From: Trileptium ribeirensis
Lineage: Eukaryota; Nematoda; Enoplea; Enoplida; Thoracostomopsidae
Length of the DNA stretch: 64,000 bases
Assembly: GCA_030248225.1 (NCBI GenBank)
Contig: JASANE010003577.1
Coordinates: 1 to 64,000, forward strand
Direction: 5' to 3'
Shown here: piece by piece, positions 1 through 10,464 of the stretch
How positions within the stretch are numbered: the stretch's first letter is position 1
Layout of the letters: each line of letters opens with the position of its first letter
Notes under the pieces: generated by a model
Told to the model about the DNA's origin: nothing
Database searches by the model: none
What the model saw: the letters and a program-made list of their open reading frames with translations, nothing else
Program-made: the position numbers and the translations under genes

Positions 1-44
1 TATGTAACGTCTTGGTTCAGTTCGTGTCCTTATTCTTTGTGATC

Positions 45-115
45 GTGTGGCACAGTGGTCAGTAGTGCAGCCCTCATAATCCTGAGGCTGCTTGATAGAG
101 CCCTGCTGTGCGCAT
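45..115 (+). repeat. tRNA-like sequence (Met-CAT-like anticodon arm), probable SINE head or tRNA relic
   Basis: The stretch carries an A-box-like TGGCACAGTGGTCAGTAG, then an arm with the loop CTCATAA, which is the anticodon loop of elongator tRNA-Met, inside complementary GCAGCC and GGCTGC arms. The B-box region (TTGATAGAGCCC) is poor and the acceptor stem does not close, so it is not a convincing functional tRNA. A tRNA-derived SINE head or a decayed tRNA copy fits best. Confidence 0.35.
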
Positions 116-1545
116 AATCTCCTTGGGTAGGAGACAAATGCGACGTTGCTTCATGTTACTCACTTGTAAAATGGGTACGATCTTCATCGGAAGGTAACAG
201 AGTTTCCGTGTGATAACTGACATCCCTTCACAGCTAGTTTTTCAACAACTGTAGTTGCCATTACTCGAAACGGGGGATCAGCACTCGCACCATAAGTATA
301 AGTTAGGGACCTTTAATAACTTTACAATAGTTAAAACCTATATTTGAAGCTCATTGAAATTTCTATTACGCCCTTAACTACAAGATTTAATATACAACAT
401 TCACACTAAATCTTTAGAAGGATAGTAGTTGGTGGTTTATGGAGACATACATTATATCGAAATTTTAAACATCAGGCAAGGAGCCGATATGTCCTGGTTT
501 TTGACTATTTCTTCTTGCACGTGTGACTGGCTGGACATCAAAAACAGAATCCCCACATTTATTATTATTTTATAAAGAGTTTATCCTGAAAATCCAATGT
601 TTTTAGCAATATTAGCATTATGCATGTTGTATCTACAAATAAGTGCGGTAAATAAAAGTGGTACGTATGGCGTCGCTGTTAATTCTATGGGTCCCGTTTG
701 TGATAGCATCCATAGGATTTTGACACTATCCTATTCAAGCCTTACCGCTTACTTGTTCAATTAATCTTATCCAAAGTTATTTTATGTAGAAAATATATAT
801 GCTGTATGAATAATTTCAACAACTGTTGCTTATCACCATATTTGAACGCAATCTTTAGTCTCATTTGGTAGAATGTTAACTAAGGTAAATGTCTTAGTGC
901 TTCAATAGCGAAAAGAATCTAGATGTGTTTGTTTCACACTAACGTTGTAGTGCACAAGCGTCATTTTAAATAGACTTGCGTTGTTTTACATTTTTTATTA
1001 AAAATTTTTAAGCCTGCATATTGGAAATTAATTTTTGTTTTTCTTTCTTTAAAAGCGTGTTGCGGTGGAAGCTTACGATTCTGTCGCTAGACGTTTAACC
1101 TCCAACCAGCGACGTACCGTAGAGGGGGAATGGTATTTCCAAGGTGCAACACAGCTTAACTATACTGGATCCAGATAAACATGATTATACTTCGCGTTTC
1201 TGTCATCTCTCACGGGGGCCAAGCGTGGTTGCATGGTGTGCATGGTTCGTTGGGTTCTGTCCAAGGCTCCACCTGCTTCCAACTCACTTTATCCGTATAA
1301 TATTAATCATAGTTGTTGGGACTTGGTTCCTTACTGATGCATATGTAATACAATGTGTGTATATTTCCAGACCCAAATCATGAGTCGTTAGATACTAGAC
1401 GACTAGCTGTGCTTGTGTTAAGCTAATGGAAGTTCGTGTTTGAAGCTTCGACATTATTCAAACGAAATAGTTTTGAATGTATTTAGCAAAAAATATTACA
1501 AGTGTATGTTTATTGTTATTACAATAATATTATATTTATAATAGT
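116..1545. other. AT-rich stretch without a recognisable gene
   Basis: I see only short open frames with no family resemblance and ordinary AT-rich sequence. No terminal repeats, tandem repeats or tRNA-like boxes stand out. Confidence 0.5.
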
Positions 1546-1549
1546 ATAA

Positions 1550-1627
<78 letters not shown>

Positions 1628-1697
1628 TATATAATATATGTATATGTATATATACATACATATACATATATATATACATATATATACATATATATAT
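1546..1697. repeat. (AT)n microsatellite
   Basis: About 150 bp of almost pure TA/AT dinucleotides with scattered C and G interruptions towards its right end. It ends in a 10-bp perfect hairpin (ATATATGGTA, loop ACGC, TACCATATAT) at 1692-1715. Confidence 0.95.
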
Positions 1698-1715
1698 GGT
1701 AACGCTACCATATAT

Positions 1716-3445
1716 CGTTATACTATAAGTTCAAGTCAATCTGTGGTGCGTAACGTTATATACTTAAAATGAATAGTTTACTACCCCAGCGTTCGTGGGA
1801 CGGTAATCGGCCCGATTTTTCTTAGCCCTAGTATATGGCTCATAACAGGACCTTAGTTTAGCCCTAGTATATCGAGAACGGAACAACCTGCATAACTTAT
1901 GCCTTCAGCTTGGCAGATTCATAATAATTTTTGTTACTCATTTAACGTCGTATGAATGCGTAGCAAATAGTTTATGCTTTAAAAAGAACGAAGCAGACTA
2001 TTATTGTGCCAACCACAATGAGTGGGATCAAAAATAAATGTTAGAGAAGTACCCGAATGTAGAGCGAGGGTTAGTTGTAGGCTTCGAGAATCAACAGCTG
2101 TTTGGCGGACGCTCAAGGGCTGGCATACTCGTTTATCAGGATCGAAGCTTGCGCCCCTGTTTAAACACCTCTAGAACGGAATCAATAGTACACAACTATG
2201 TACAGATCTTACGCTCCTGTGGTATATTTTGTCGTCGTGTTCTAATAATGATTTTTAATCAACTTTGGCAACGGTTAAAAGCTGTCCGGTTGGCTGATCA
2301 GTCTCACCGTAGCTATAGGATTGACCGTTTCAAAGAACACTGCTGTCGCTTTACTGTAAAAATTGGTGAAAAACAATATTAAAAATTTGGGTTAGTTAAT
2401 TTTTTGTATCGAAGATCCATAACTCATAGGTGTCGATGGGGGTAAGGGAGTTACCCCTCAAAACATTGAACCCACCAAGCCGCATTGACCACCTGAAGGC
2501 TCCACACTCCCTTCCTAGAACCGGACCTAACTCCCCCCGAGAGGATCGCCTACACCAGTTACCCCAGTAATCCGACGACCGTACGTCACCTATGCCATAA
2601 TTTTGCTATTTTTTTGTAAGTACTGCAAGTTTGAAAAACATTTGCTTAAAAAATCTGATTATAAAACTTTTTGACTATTAAATATGCACATTTTTGAAAC
2701 TGCATTAAAAACAATTTTCAAACACATTAAAATTTTTTAATAAATTTGTATTATTACGAATGTACTTTACAGTAATTTTCCTAGTAAACTTTAGCTTTTA
2801 ATACATTTTTAGGCACATTAGCATTTTGTATGAGTAAATATTTTCTGGGTATTGTGATTGTATTATTCTTTCGATCGATAATTTTATTGTGTTGAGTTTA
2901 TATCTACAAATTCTGACACATTTTCCTTGTTGAATTTTACATTTTTGTTTAGTATGATTTTTGTTTTGAATGTTTGTATTGCATATTTGCTAATTTTATA
3001 CAATGGCTACCGCTACAGTTTTTTCATTTTTCTAACGTTGTCTCGCTGTTGACTACTTATCCTGGTGCTCTAAAGATTTATTAAAGGTATTATGGTCTTT
3101 TGGCTCCCGTTTATTTATCACCTACAATACGACACGTCCACAGAGGATACACATAAAGTCACATTTCGTGGACTATATCCTCAACAAGTTGGCCCAGTAT
3201 TAAAACGTTTCTGGATCTTTAGTCTTTAGTTCTGCATCTATAAATAAACACTGTTATTTAGAAATAATTATTCGCTGTATTTGAAATCTTGGCCCAAAAC
3301 TGTAATCCAACTATCTAAATTTTCAATCAAAATCATTGATAACCTCAGACCGAATTTGTTGCTCAACACTGTTCCGATACTTGATATCAGTTGGTGGGGC
3401 TGAAGAATATGCGTTGTAAACAAATTCAATATATTCTAACTAACG
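1716..3445. other. No recognisable gene; one short direct repeat
   Basis: A 15-bp motif TTAGCCCTAGTATAT occurs at 1822-1836 and again at 1858-1872. A 114-residue open frame at 2038-2382 has no recognisable motif and is probably fortuitous. The stretch 2440-2600 is unusually C/G-rich for the neighbourhood but I could not assign it. Confidence 0.4.
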
Positions 3446-3836
3446 TTGGACCTTCTGTTACCATTTATTAAATCCTACAGTTTTATAAAAAAGAACGATA
3501 ACGCATTGCAAAACAGTAACAGGATCAGCGCTGCGGGCATTTATATACCAGGCAAAGTCAGAGAACCCATGCCTCTTTGTAATATGACTACCATATTTTG
3601 TTCACAGGGTTCAACCACAGAAAGTTGCGCCATGATCATAGATGGCTTCAAATTTAAGAACAAAAACGTGGGCATCCTTAGTGATAACAGAGCAGCATCG
3701 CTAGATCTGAGGAAAAAGCAGTTTAAACCTCTGTGCACTTTAGGGTGTGCTAATTGGCTGAATAGGATAGTTCGGAATCATGGTTAAAAGTCATTCCGGA
3801 GTTGAAGGGAATGAGATAGCAGATGAATTAAGCAGA
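3446..3836 (+). pseudogene. Non-LTR retrotransposon RNase H domain fragment, frameshifted
   Basis: The open frame 3446-3787 reads through an RNase H-like block: AAGIYIPG, then EPMPLCNMTTIF, then a region ending ILSDNRAASLDLRKKQF, followed by CANWLNRIVRN. This matches the order seen in RNase H domains of insect non-LTR elements: the strand with AGIY, the TIFQAE-like helix, and the ILSDSRAAL strand with a catalytic Asp. The matching C-terminal segment HSGVEGNEIADELS, with the last catalytic positions, continues at 3792-3836 in another frame after an in-frame stop. The copy is therefore dead. No reverse transcriptase is readable upstream or gag-like protein downstream, so this is a truncated insertion. 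The nominal start codon is not meaningful. Identity as RNase H is fairly sure; the clade (Jockey, R1 or I type) is not resolved. Confidence 0.75.
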
Positions 3837-4831
3837 CCTTTGTGGTTATAACGTGGTTGGAGGAGATGTCTTTTGCAGAGCGCAAAAAGAAAATAGGCTA
3901 ACATCATTAATGCGGATAGATTAGGGTGTTCTTTTGAAAACTCTATAACTTACCCCAAGATTTCTTAAATATAAGTTAAGTAATGATCGCATACAATTGA
4001 CATACAGTATTTGACTAGTCGCGGAACGTTTAACCCTCATATACGTAGAAAGGGCCATAATGGTTCAGTCAAGCTTTTATACCACAGCTTATCAGATATC
4101 TATCAATAGTATATAGTTTTGGTTATTAATTATTGTATATAAGTGTAAATATACACTTAATACTATGTTATATATTTTAAATGTACTTTAAGCTGCAAAA
4201 TAAAAACTGAAATGATAACACATAATCGCACAGAGCGGTGGACCGACAATTGGGCTTTAACCTTTTGATGGGTGCTGTTGTTTGACCACGATCGATTACT
4301 GTTGAAAGCGTCGTACTAATTAAATTCTCGTATTCGACGCATGCTGCATCGTTGTAGACATATTGCTTTTCATTCTCTTAGCTAGTAGCCTGAAGGAAAT
4401 GAGAAGCAGCTTCAAAATAGCTCAATTGGCAGTAGACATGCATTGCTCCAGAGTGTTTTGGGGGTTCGATATGTCGCTGCGACCTAAACTGTTCTTCGAC
4501 ACATACAAATTAATTCAGTGCGTAAAGGGTCAATTGAAATTAGGTACACCGCTTGTTTAACTATTTAATTGCATCATATCAAGAGTTGTCCCCGGCAATC
4601 ATAATTTTACAGGTGTACTGTCAGGTACTAAACGCGCTGTAAAAAGTTAGGCAAAATTTCTAAACGTGATCTGCAGTTACATGCCTTAATAATGATAGTC
4701 AGTTTTGCCGCACAGAAACGATTTTAACCATGTTTCTTTTTAATAAGAGCAGTCTTTTAACAGATTATATTTTGCAATAACGAAATTTGCTTAGGTTTAG
4801 TCCTAAAATTTAATGTTGCTCAGGTATATAT
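3837..4831. other. No recognisable gene
   Basis: AT-rich DNA with only short unassigned open frames, for example 4363-4560. This may include the 3' remains of the non-LTR element upstream, but I see no poly(A) tail or target duplication. Confidence 0.4.
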
Positions 4832-5448
4832 CTTCATTTCTATGAGCATTTCTGTCAGAGCCACTATTAATATTACTAACGGCATATTACTACTACAGGC
4901 AAGCCACCTAACGTCACATGCGCAGCCCAAACTATAGCTAAATCTGTTACTTACGGTTCATTTCTATAAGTATTTCTGTCAGAGCCACTACTAATATACT
5001 AACAGCATATTACTGTCACAGGCAAGCCACCTAACGTCACATGCGCTGCCCAAATTATAGCTAAATCGGTTACTTACGGGTCACTTCTATGAGCATTTCT
5101 GTCAGAGCCGCTGCTAATATTACAAACGACATATTACTACAACAGGCGTGCCATCTAACCTCACATGCGCAGCCCAAATTATAGCTAAATCGGTTACTTA
5201 CGGTTCACTTCTATGAGGATTTCTGTCAGAGCCACTACTAATATTACTAAAGGCATATTACTACAACATGCAAGCCACCTGACTTCACATGCGCAGCCCA
5301 AATTATAGCTAAATCGGTTACTTGCGGTTCACTTCTATGAGGATTTCTGTCAGAGCCACTACTAATATTACTAAAGGCATATTACTGTAACAGGCAAGCC
5401 AGCTAACGTCACGTGCGCAGCCCAAATTATAGCTAGATCAGTTCACTT
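4832..5448. repeat. Tandem repeat, 124-bp unit, five copies
   Basis: The anchor TCTGTCAGAGCC recurs at 4851, 4975, 5098, 5222 and 5346, so the period is 123-124 bp and the array holds about five units. Each unit also carries CATATTACT, GGCAAGCCACCTAACG and ATAGCTAAATCGGTTACTTA. Units differ by roughly one base in ten or fewer, which indicates a fairly young minisatellite. It contains no long open frame. Confidence 0.95.
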
Positions 5449-7289
5449 ATAATCTAGTTGTCAACGATAATAGAAACCATCGGATTTTCGCTTGAAGCGC
5501 AGTGTTATTCGCTGAGTTCACGAATTAAATAGCTGAAACTGCTATTTGCTAAATTAATGTCTGGTGTTGCCTAGGGCGAATCTAATGATAAATATTTATA
5601 CTTCAGCCTGCATCCAGTTTGGCTATATCTACAACTTTTCCGGTACTATAAATTCTTTAACACAATTTGTAGCGGAATGTAACGAAACTCGATTTTGAAT
5701 ATGGTACAGGTTGTCGAAAAAGTCTAAGATGTAATCGACTTTAAAAATAGGTTTACATATAATTATCTATCTTTTTGTAACAAACTAAGATAGTAGCTCT
5801 AGTTATTTTGAAAAACATACTAAGTTAGCCACATATTTTAGAAAAACCTATAAGATGGCCATAATTTATCTAAAAATGATGCGATGGAAGGCCGTGAATT
5901 GTTACTTAAGGCAGATTTTGAAGATATCATTTACACTAAAACTAAAACTCTGAATCATTAGTATATATAAAGGCCGACGGACCCAATTTTAAACTTATGT
6001 TATGAATTTATTGTTTGTTCAACGCCGTGCCCGAGGGAGAATTAATGGGACATTTAGTCTACCTACCGGATTATATTTTTCAATTTCGAAAATGTAATTT
6101 GTCTACGCTACACGTTACCCTTTGCCACTTCATGGCAGAATATTACTATACGATATATCTACTGTCGTCTCGCGTATGGTGTTTCTTCAATGAGAAACGA
6201 CATAAAACTATTTTTAAAATGCAAAAATACGATTACAAGTATGTAAAAATAATAAAAAAAGTTTGGATAAACCTTATCATATCATCATCTCTACAAACAA
6301 TGTAATCATAGTAGCGCTCTCAAACAAAAATTGACATTTTTTCGAAAAAACAATTCTGTCAGAAAAAAGATTAGTTTCTGGCGGCGCCGGTGGTGTTGAT
6401 AGAAGAGTTCATTATTCAATAAAATGACCTAATTTCTAAATATCGTGCGGTAACTCTGTTGTCACGGGCACAACGGGTTATGCTTGTGCTCGTGTCACTC
6501 TTGTGATTGATAGTTCGGTCTTGTAGAATATATTGAAGCGACCTGGTGTTTTGATGTTTTGGTTTTGTGCTTTTTTATGGCTACGATACAACTTTGTTTC
6601 TTGCTTTTTTGAAAGAAAAATCTACAGTGAATTTTCAAATGATTTATTTGCGTCATTTATTGTCAACTTTGGTGTTTTGTATAGAACAAAATTTATTAAC
6701 ATGAGTTTGCAACTTTGTAATTGATTTAAAATACATCGACTTTACATAAGCACTTTAAAGGCAAATTAAAATGAGTTTCGGTTCGACTCTGTTCCCATTG
6801 TCGCCTCACACTTTGTGATTTCATCTCGAATCCGGCTGGAAGGCGTACCGGAACTGTGAACTAGTAGCATTTGAGCGAATCATTCAATTTATTAACTTCT
6901 CACATTATAACGAGGCCCTTATTGTGCAGTTGTTTTGATTATAAATTTTGTTTTTGTTGAGTTTGGTGCAAAATTATTTACCATAGCTAACGTAGTATGG
7001 CAGTATAGGAGTTGCCTTTTTCATATTTTAAAACAGATTTGCTGAAGGAAGGTTTCAGATGAAAATAAGGAAAGTTAAAAATGAGTGGCTCTGGGTATGC
7101 AAATTTTTGTGTATTCATTCACTGTTACCTAAAATCGTTCGCGTTTAAACCACAAGAATCTTTGGTCGTAAATCCTGTGATTTAGTGAATAAGCATATTG
7201 TAAGTCTTTTCGTTTATACATTAATTCCTGCGGTTGTTCGTCAACAACCAGTTACGTTTCACTACACTAATTAGCCGTATACTGCACGA
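5449..7289. other. No recognisable gene; one imperfect hairpin
   Basis: AT-rich sequence without family resemblance. CACGGGCACAA (6463-6473) and TTGTGCTCGTG (6484-6494) form an 11-bp stem with one G-U-type pair. Confidence 0.4.
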
Positions 7290-7435
7290 TTGCACTCGTG
7301 CTATTTATTCGCTTAGTTTGTGTGGACCATAAAGGATTCGAGCAATAGCTGCGAAATAGCTGAACAACCAGTGAACGTGACCTTTACCCGAGCCTTCCGG
7401 TCTCGATACATGGCGACGACCCTATGTGATGGTTG
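7290..7435 (+). repeat. tRNA-derived SINE copy, diverged (family SINE-A)
   Basis: This copy aligns by eye with the SINE copies near 16.05, 17.4 and 61.4 kb. It has TTATTCGCTTAGTTTGTG, then an AAAGGATTCGAGCAATAGCT block matching the palindrome region of the others, then AAATAGCTGAACAACC and a degraded B-box (CGGTCTCGATACAT). It is the most diverged of the six copies I recognise. Confidence 0.5.
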
Positions 7436-8440
7436 GTGCTCGTAAGTCAAAATTAAATTATGCCTTAAAGAGTTACTTTAAATGTCTAAAGTGTAAACTA
7501 TTTATCGGTAAAAGATTTTATAGTTTACATACAAAATCGACGATAGTGTGAAATTACTTTGGTATCAGTACAGATTCATCAATTTCAAATAGCAAACCTT
7601 TCTAGTTTTATTCACATACTCAAGTTTCATCGACCGAAATTTTTTATCAAGAAATTAGACACATCCAGTTTTGTTATATGTCTGCTACTAGCAAAACCAT
7701 TCTAAAAACAGTGTTACTAACACTTTTATTTGCCGTGATGCTCAACTTTGATATTAATTAATTTTATTCCAGGCTTGTCATAAATAAATAGGTATAAATG
7801 AATATGTGGCCACAGTTTGTTCATCATCTGAACAAACAGGCTATTTATGTTCTTAAAGGTACCACAAGTTATCGTTAGCTTGAACAATTGTTGAACGTCT
7901 TTGTAAAATTTAAGTTGGTTGCCCAAAAATTAGATATAATTGTCATAATAAGCTTATTGTTCCACCACAGTCACTAGATACACTGTGGCAATGAAAACCG
8001 TTTTAGCTTGATAGTATATATATCGAAACTAATGTTATTATTAGGTTTCATTTGAACGCAAAGTATAAACATATAATATATATATAGATCTAGCTATTAT
8101 AGGTTTAGAACTAAATTATCATTAATCATTTGTCGCCGCTAGATATTTTCCGACAAGACACAATGAACCATCATGCGCCGGATGATTACGATCGGCAAAA
8201 CGTTGCTACACTAGCAATAGGTTATGACAGTTAGCCATGATTGTGTGGTTAATTTTCCTCGCGTTATGACCTGCTTGGTTGCAGGGTATACCGCCAAAAC
8301 TTGGTGGTGGTGTTTATTTTTACCTCAATTCATTTTCTATCATAGATGGTTCCTATTATTGCTATAATCTCATCGCATTTTGGCATTGTTTTAATAATTG
8401 CCAGATACCAAACATATTTCGGAGGACGAGATACTCCTTA
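7436..8440. other. No recognisable gene
   Basis: AT-rich sequence with short unassigned frames only (for example 7726-7926, minus strand). No repeat structure noticed. Confidence 0.4.
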
Positions 8441-9612
8441 GCAAGTTTAAGTGTAGATGCTGCTACTACAATATTCCACGAGTGCTCATGGAGACGGGGA
8501 CATCTCCATGGCGATCTTCGTAGAGATGGAGATAGCGTGGAGTGGAAGTTATTTTATTTTAGCAGAGATGTCTTCTCCGCTGTAGAAATAATTTAACGCC
8601 ATCAGAAGGCGCAATCACATCCCACGAGGCGTAGTTACACAGCTGGAGTTGACAAAGGCTGATTGAAAAAAAATTAGGGGTGTGCTGCCGATAGATCTCT
8701 GCTATGAACCACGGTGAGTTTATGTCCACTGTAAGCCTTCGCCGCTCGATAGCTGAGCAGAAGGCAGCCACGCGCCCAAGGCTTTCTGCTAAATACAGCA
8801 TCTCTTTAGCGCTTTGAAAGGCACCGACACTAGATACAAGACCTCTCTAGTTTTTATACATGATACAACGCTCTCATGCCAAGCTGTTCGCTATTTTTGA
8901 ACCATATACAATACGTCTCTCTGGCTGTTTCAAGACAGAATTAGTAGCGAAGTGGCGACGACGGTCAATTTGGTTCAACCGGATCATATTCGATTCATCC
9001 CCAGAGCCGTCGTCGTGTTTACGACAATATGTGCTTTTACCTGCTCTTCTTTCACGTCGATGTCACGAATCAGATTATGTAATTATCTAAGGTATTGCAA
9101 GTACATAAACAATTTAACAACCCTCTGTCGTGTTGACTTTTGAAACTTTGTCGGTAACATTCCAGAAATGCATGATCCAGAGAAATTATATGCCTGGTCA
9201 GATCATGTTGCATGAGATGAGAGCGTTGTATGATGCATAAAAGCTAGAGATGTCTTATGTTTAACCTCAGTGCCTTTCTAACCGCTAAGGCGATGTTACA
9301 TTTAACAGGAAACCTGGGTCTTGTGGTGAGTTGTCGGGCGGGACCTCTATGGCGATGGGTGTGCATTGTGCATGCCCGCCATAGACCATAGTAGAGACAC
9401 TATCACGATAGCGACAGCGTGTAACACTTCTATTTAATGTTTTATATCATTCCAGCGTAGGATTGTATGTAAAACGCAAAACGTTCTGATTGAGGTGCCC
9501 GAGGAGATCTCCACAGAGATCTCCATGGATCTCTAAATGGAGATCTCCACGAACATTGCATGGAGTTGGAGTGGAGATCAGAATTTCATCTCCGTATGCA
9601 TCCAGAATATTT
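8440..9612. mobile_element. Fold-back / long-TIR non-autonomous element
   Basis: The left half (about 8690-8884) and right half (about 9211-9400) are inverted copies of each other. Inner arms share GAAAGGCAC, CTCTCTAG, TTTTTAT and ATACAACGCTCTCAT in inverted order, and the match continues outward through CATC-CTTAGCG and the CTATG blocks. Both outer ends (8459-8540 and 9500-9600) carry clusters of GAGATCTCCATGG-like palindromes. I could not define exact ends or a target duplication. The central open frames at 8860-9090 and 8952-9143 look fortuitous. This is a structure call from inverted symmetry; the superfamily is unknown. Confidence 0.65.
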
Positions 9613-9925
9613 CTTGTCCTAAAGGGTCATTTGAGCCACTGATATAACCTATTCTAAATCCCTAAGTTCTAACTTGCCTCTCCGAACTTGACTGTTTAAG
9701 AAGTAAATATTATTATCATTGAGTCTCATAAACCCTAAGTTATAGCAAACATTAATTAAAAAAATGAGAAGTCAAAGTAAACACTTCAACGGAAGCAGCC
9801 GTTTTGCACAAAGGTCTATCACGTTACAGCCCATCGAGCACTAGGTATATCGTCAATTATATTTATTATTTAGTAAAATGTATAAATTCTGTGGCCAAAT
9901 TTTTTTTACATCAAAAGCTTTCATA
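9613..9925. other. Spacer without a recognisable gene
   Basis: AT-rich DNA between the fold-back element and the MITE. Nothing identifiable. Confidence 0.4.
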
Positions 9926-9928
9926 TAA

Positions 9929-10461
9929 TGCGGCGTTTACGTTATAAAACGCCCGCCATGTGGAAGATTTGTCCACGTGTGGTCATGACCACACAATGGC
10001 GCATGGTATTCGGTCGGACATACAGTGCAGCACAAGTAATGGTGTAGCTGACACCATGTATATAACACTATGGTGTCTTCGACACCCAATGTTTGAATAC
10101 TTATTTTAAAAAAGGCTGGAAAACTAGCTAACTCAAATTTCAAATGATTTACGCTAATTGAGTGTAACCCATAAACCATTGCGTTGAAATATTTGCATGC
10201 GCGGACAGAAGTTGAACCGTGCAAACACCATACAACGGGAAAAACGTCAATACATCTTGCCAAAGGACTTTTATCACCGTTAGCTAGAAGTTAGTGGTGT
10301 CCATGACACCATGTATAAATGCTGATGGTGTCCGAAACACTATATAGAATTGCTTAGAATACAGTGTGGGTGTTCTGTACACTATATCGTTAACGGTGTT
10401 AGGCAGGCTGTACGTGGACAAAACTTTCACATGGCGGGCAACTTATAACGTAAACGCCGCA
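9929..10461. mobile_element. MITE, TWA target site (PIF/Harbinger-like), family M copy 1
   Basis: The 533-bp element starts TGCGGCGTTTACGTTATAA and ends with its exact reverse complement. It is flanked by TAA at 9926-9928 and 10462-10464, the three-base TWA duplication typical of PIF/Harbinger elements. The terminal repeat continues inward imperfectly through GCCCGCCATGTG and GTCCACGT. The interior contains an 18-bp perfect palindrome, GTGTGGTCATGACCACAC (9977-9994), and several short hairpins of the form GGTGTC-NNN-GACACC at about 10039-10057, 10071-10088 and 10295-10311. No transposase is encoded; the 108-residue minus-strand frame inside is a by-product. Copies 2 and 3 lie at 16378-17106 and 36128-36634. 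Confidence 0.88.
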
Positions 10462-10464
10462 TAA

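Noticed and set aside
2038..2382. 114-residue open frame
   Set aside because: No recognisable motif, non-convincing composition and no neighbouring coding traces.
8279..8596. 105-residue plus-strand frame overlapping the left arm of the fold-back element
   Set aside because: No family motif, and the second half is made of GAGAT/CATGG repeats.
9937..10263. 108-residue minus-strand frame in MITE copy 1
   Set aside because: It begins inside the terminal repeat and crosses the hairpin modules, so it is not a gene.
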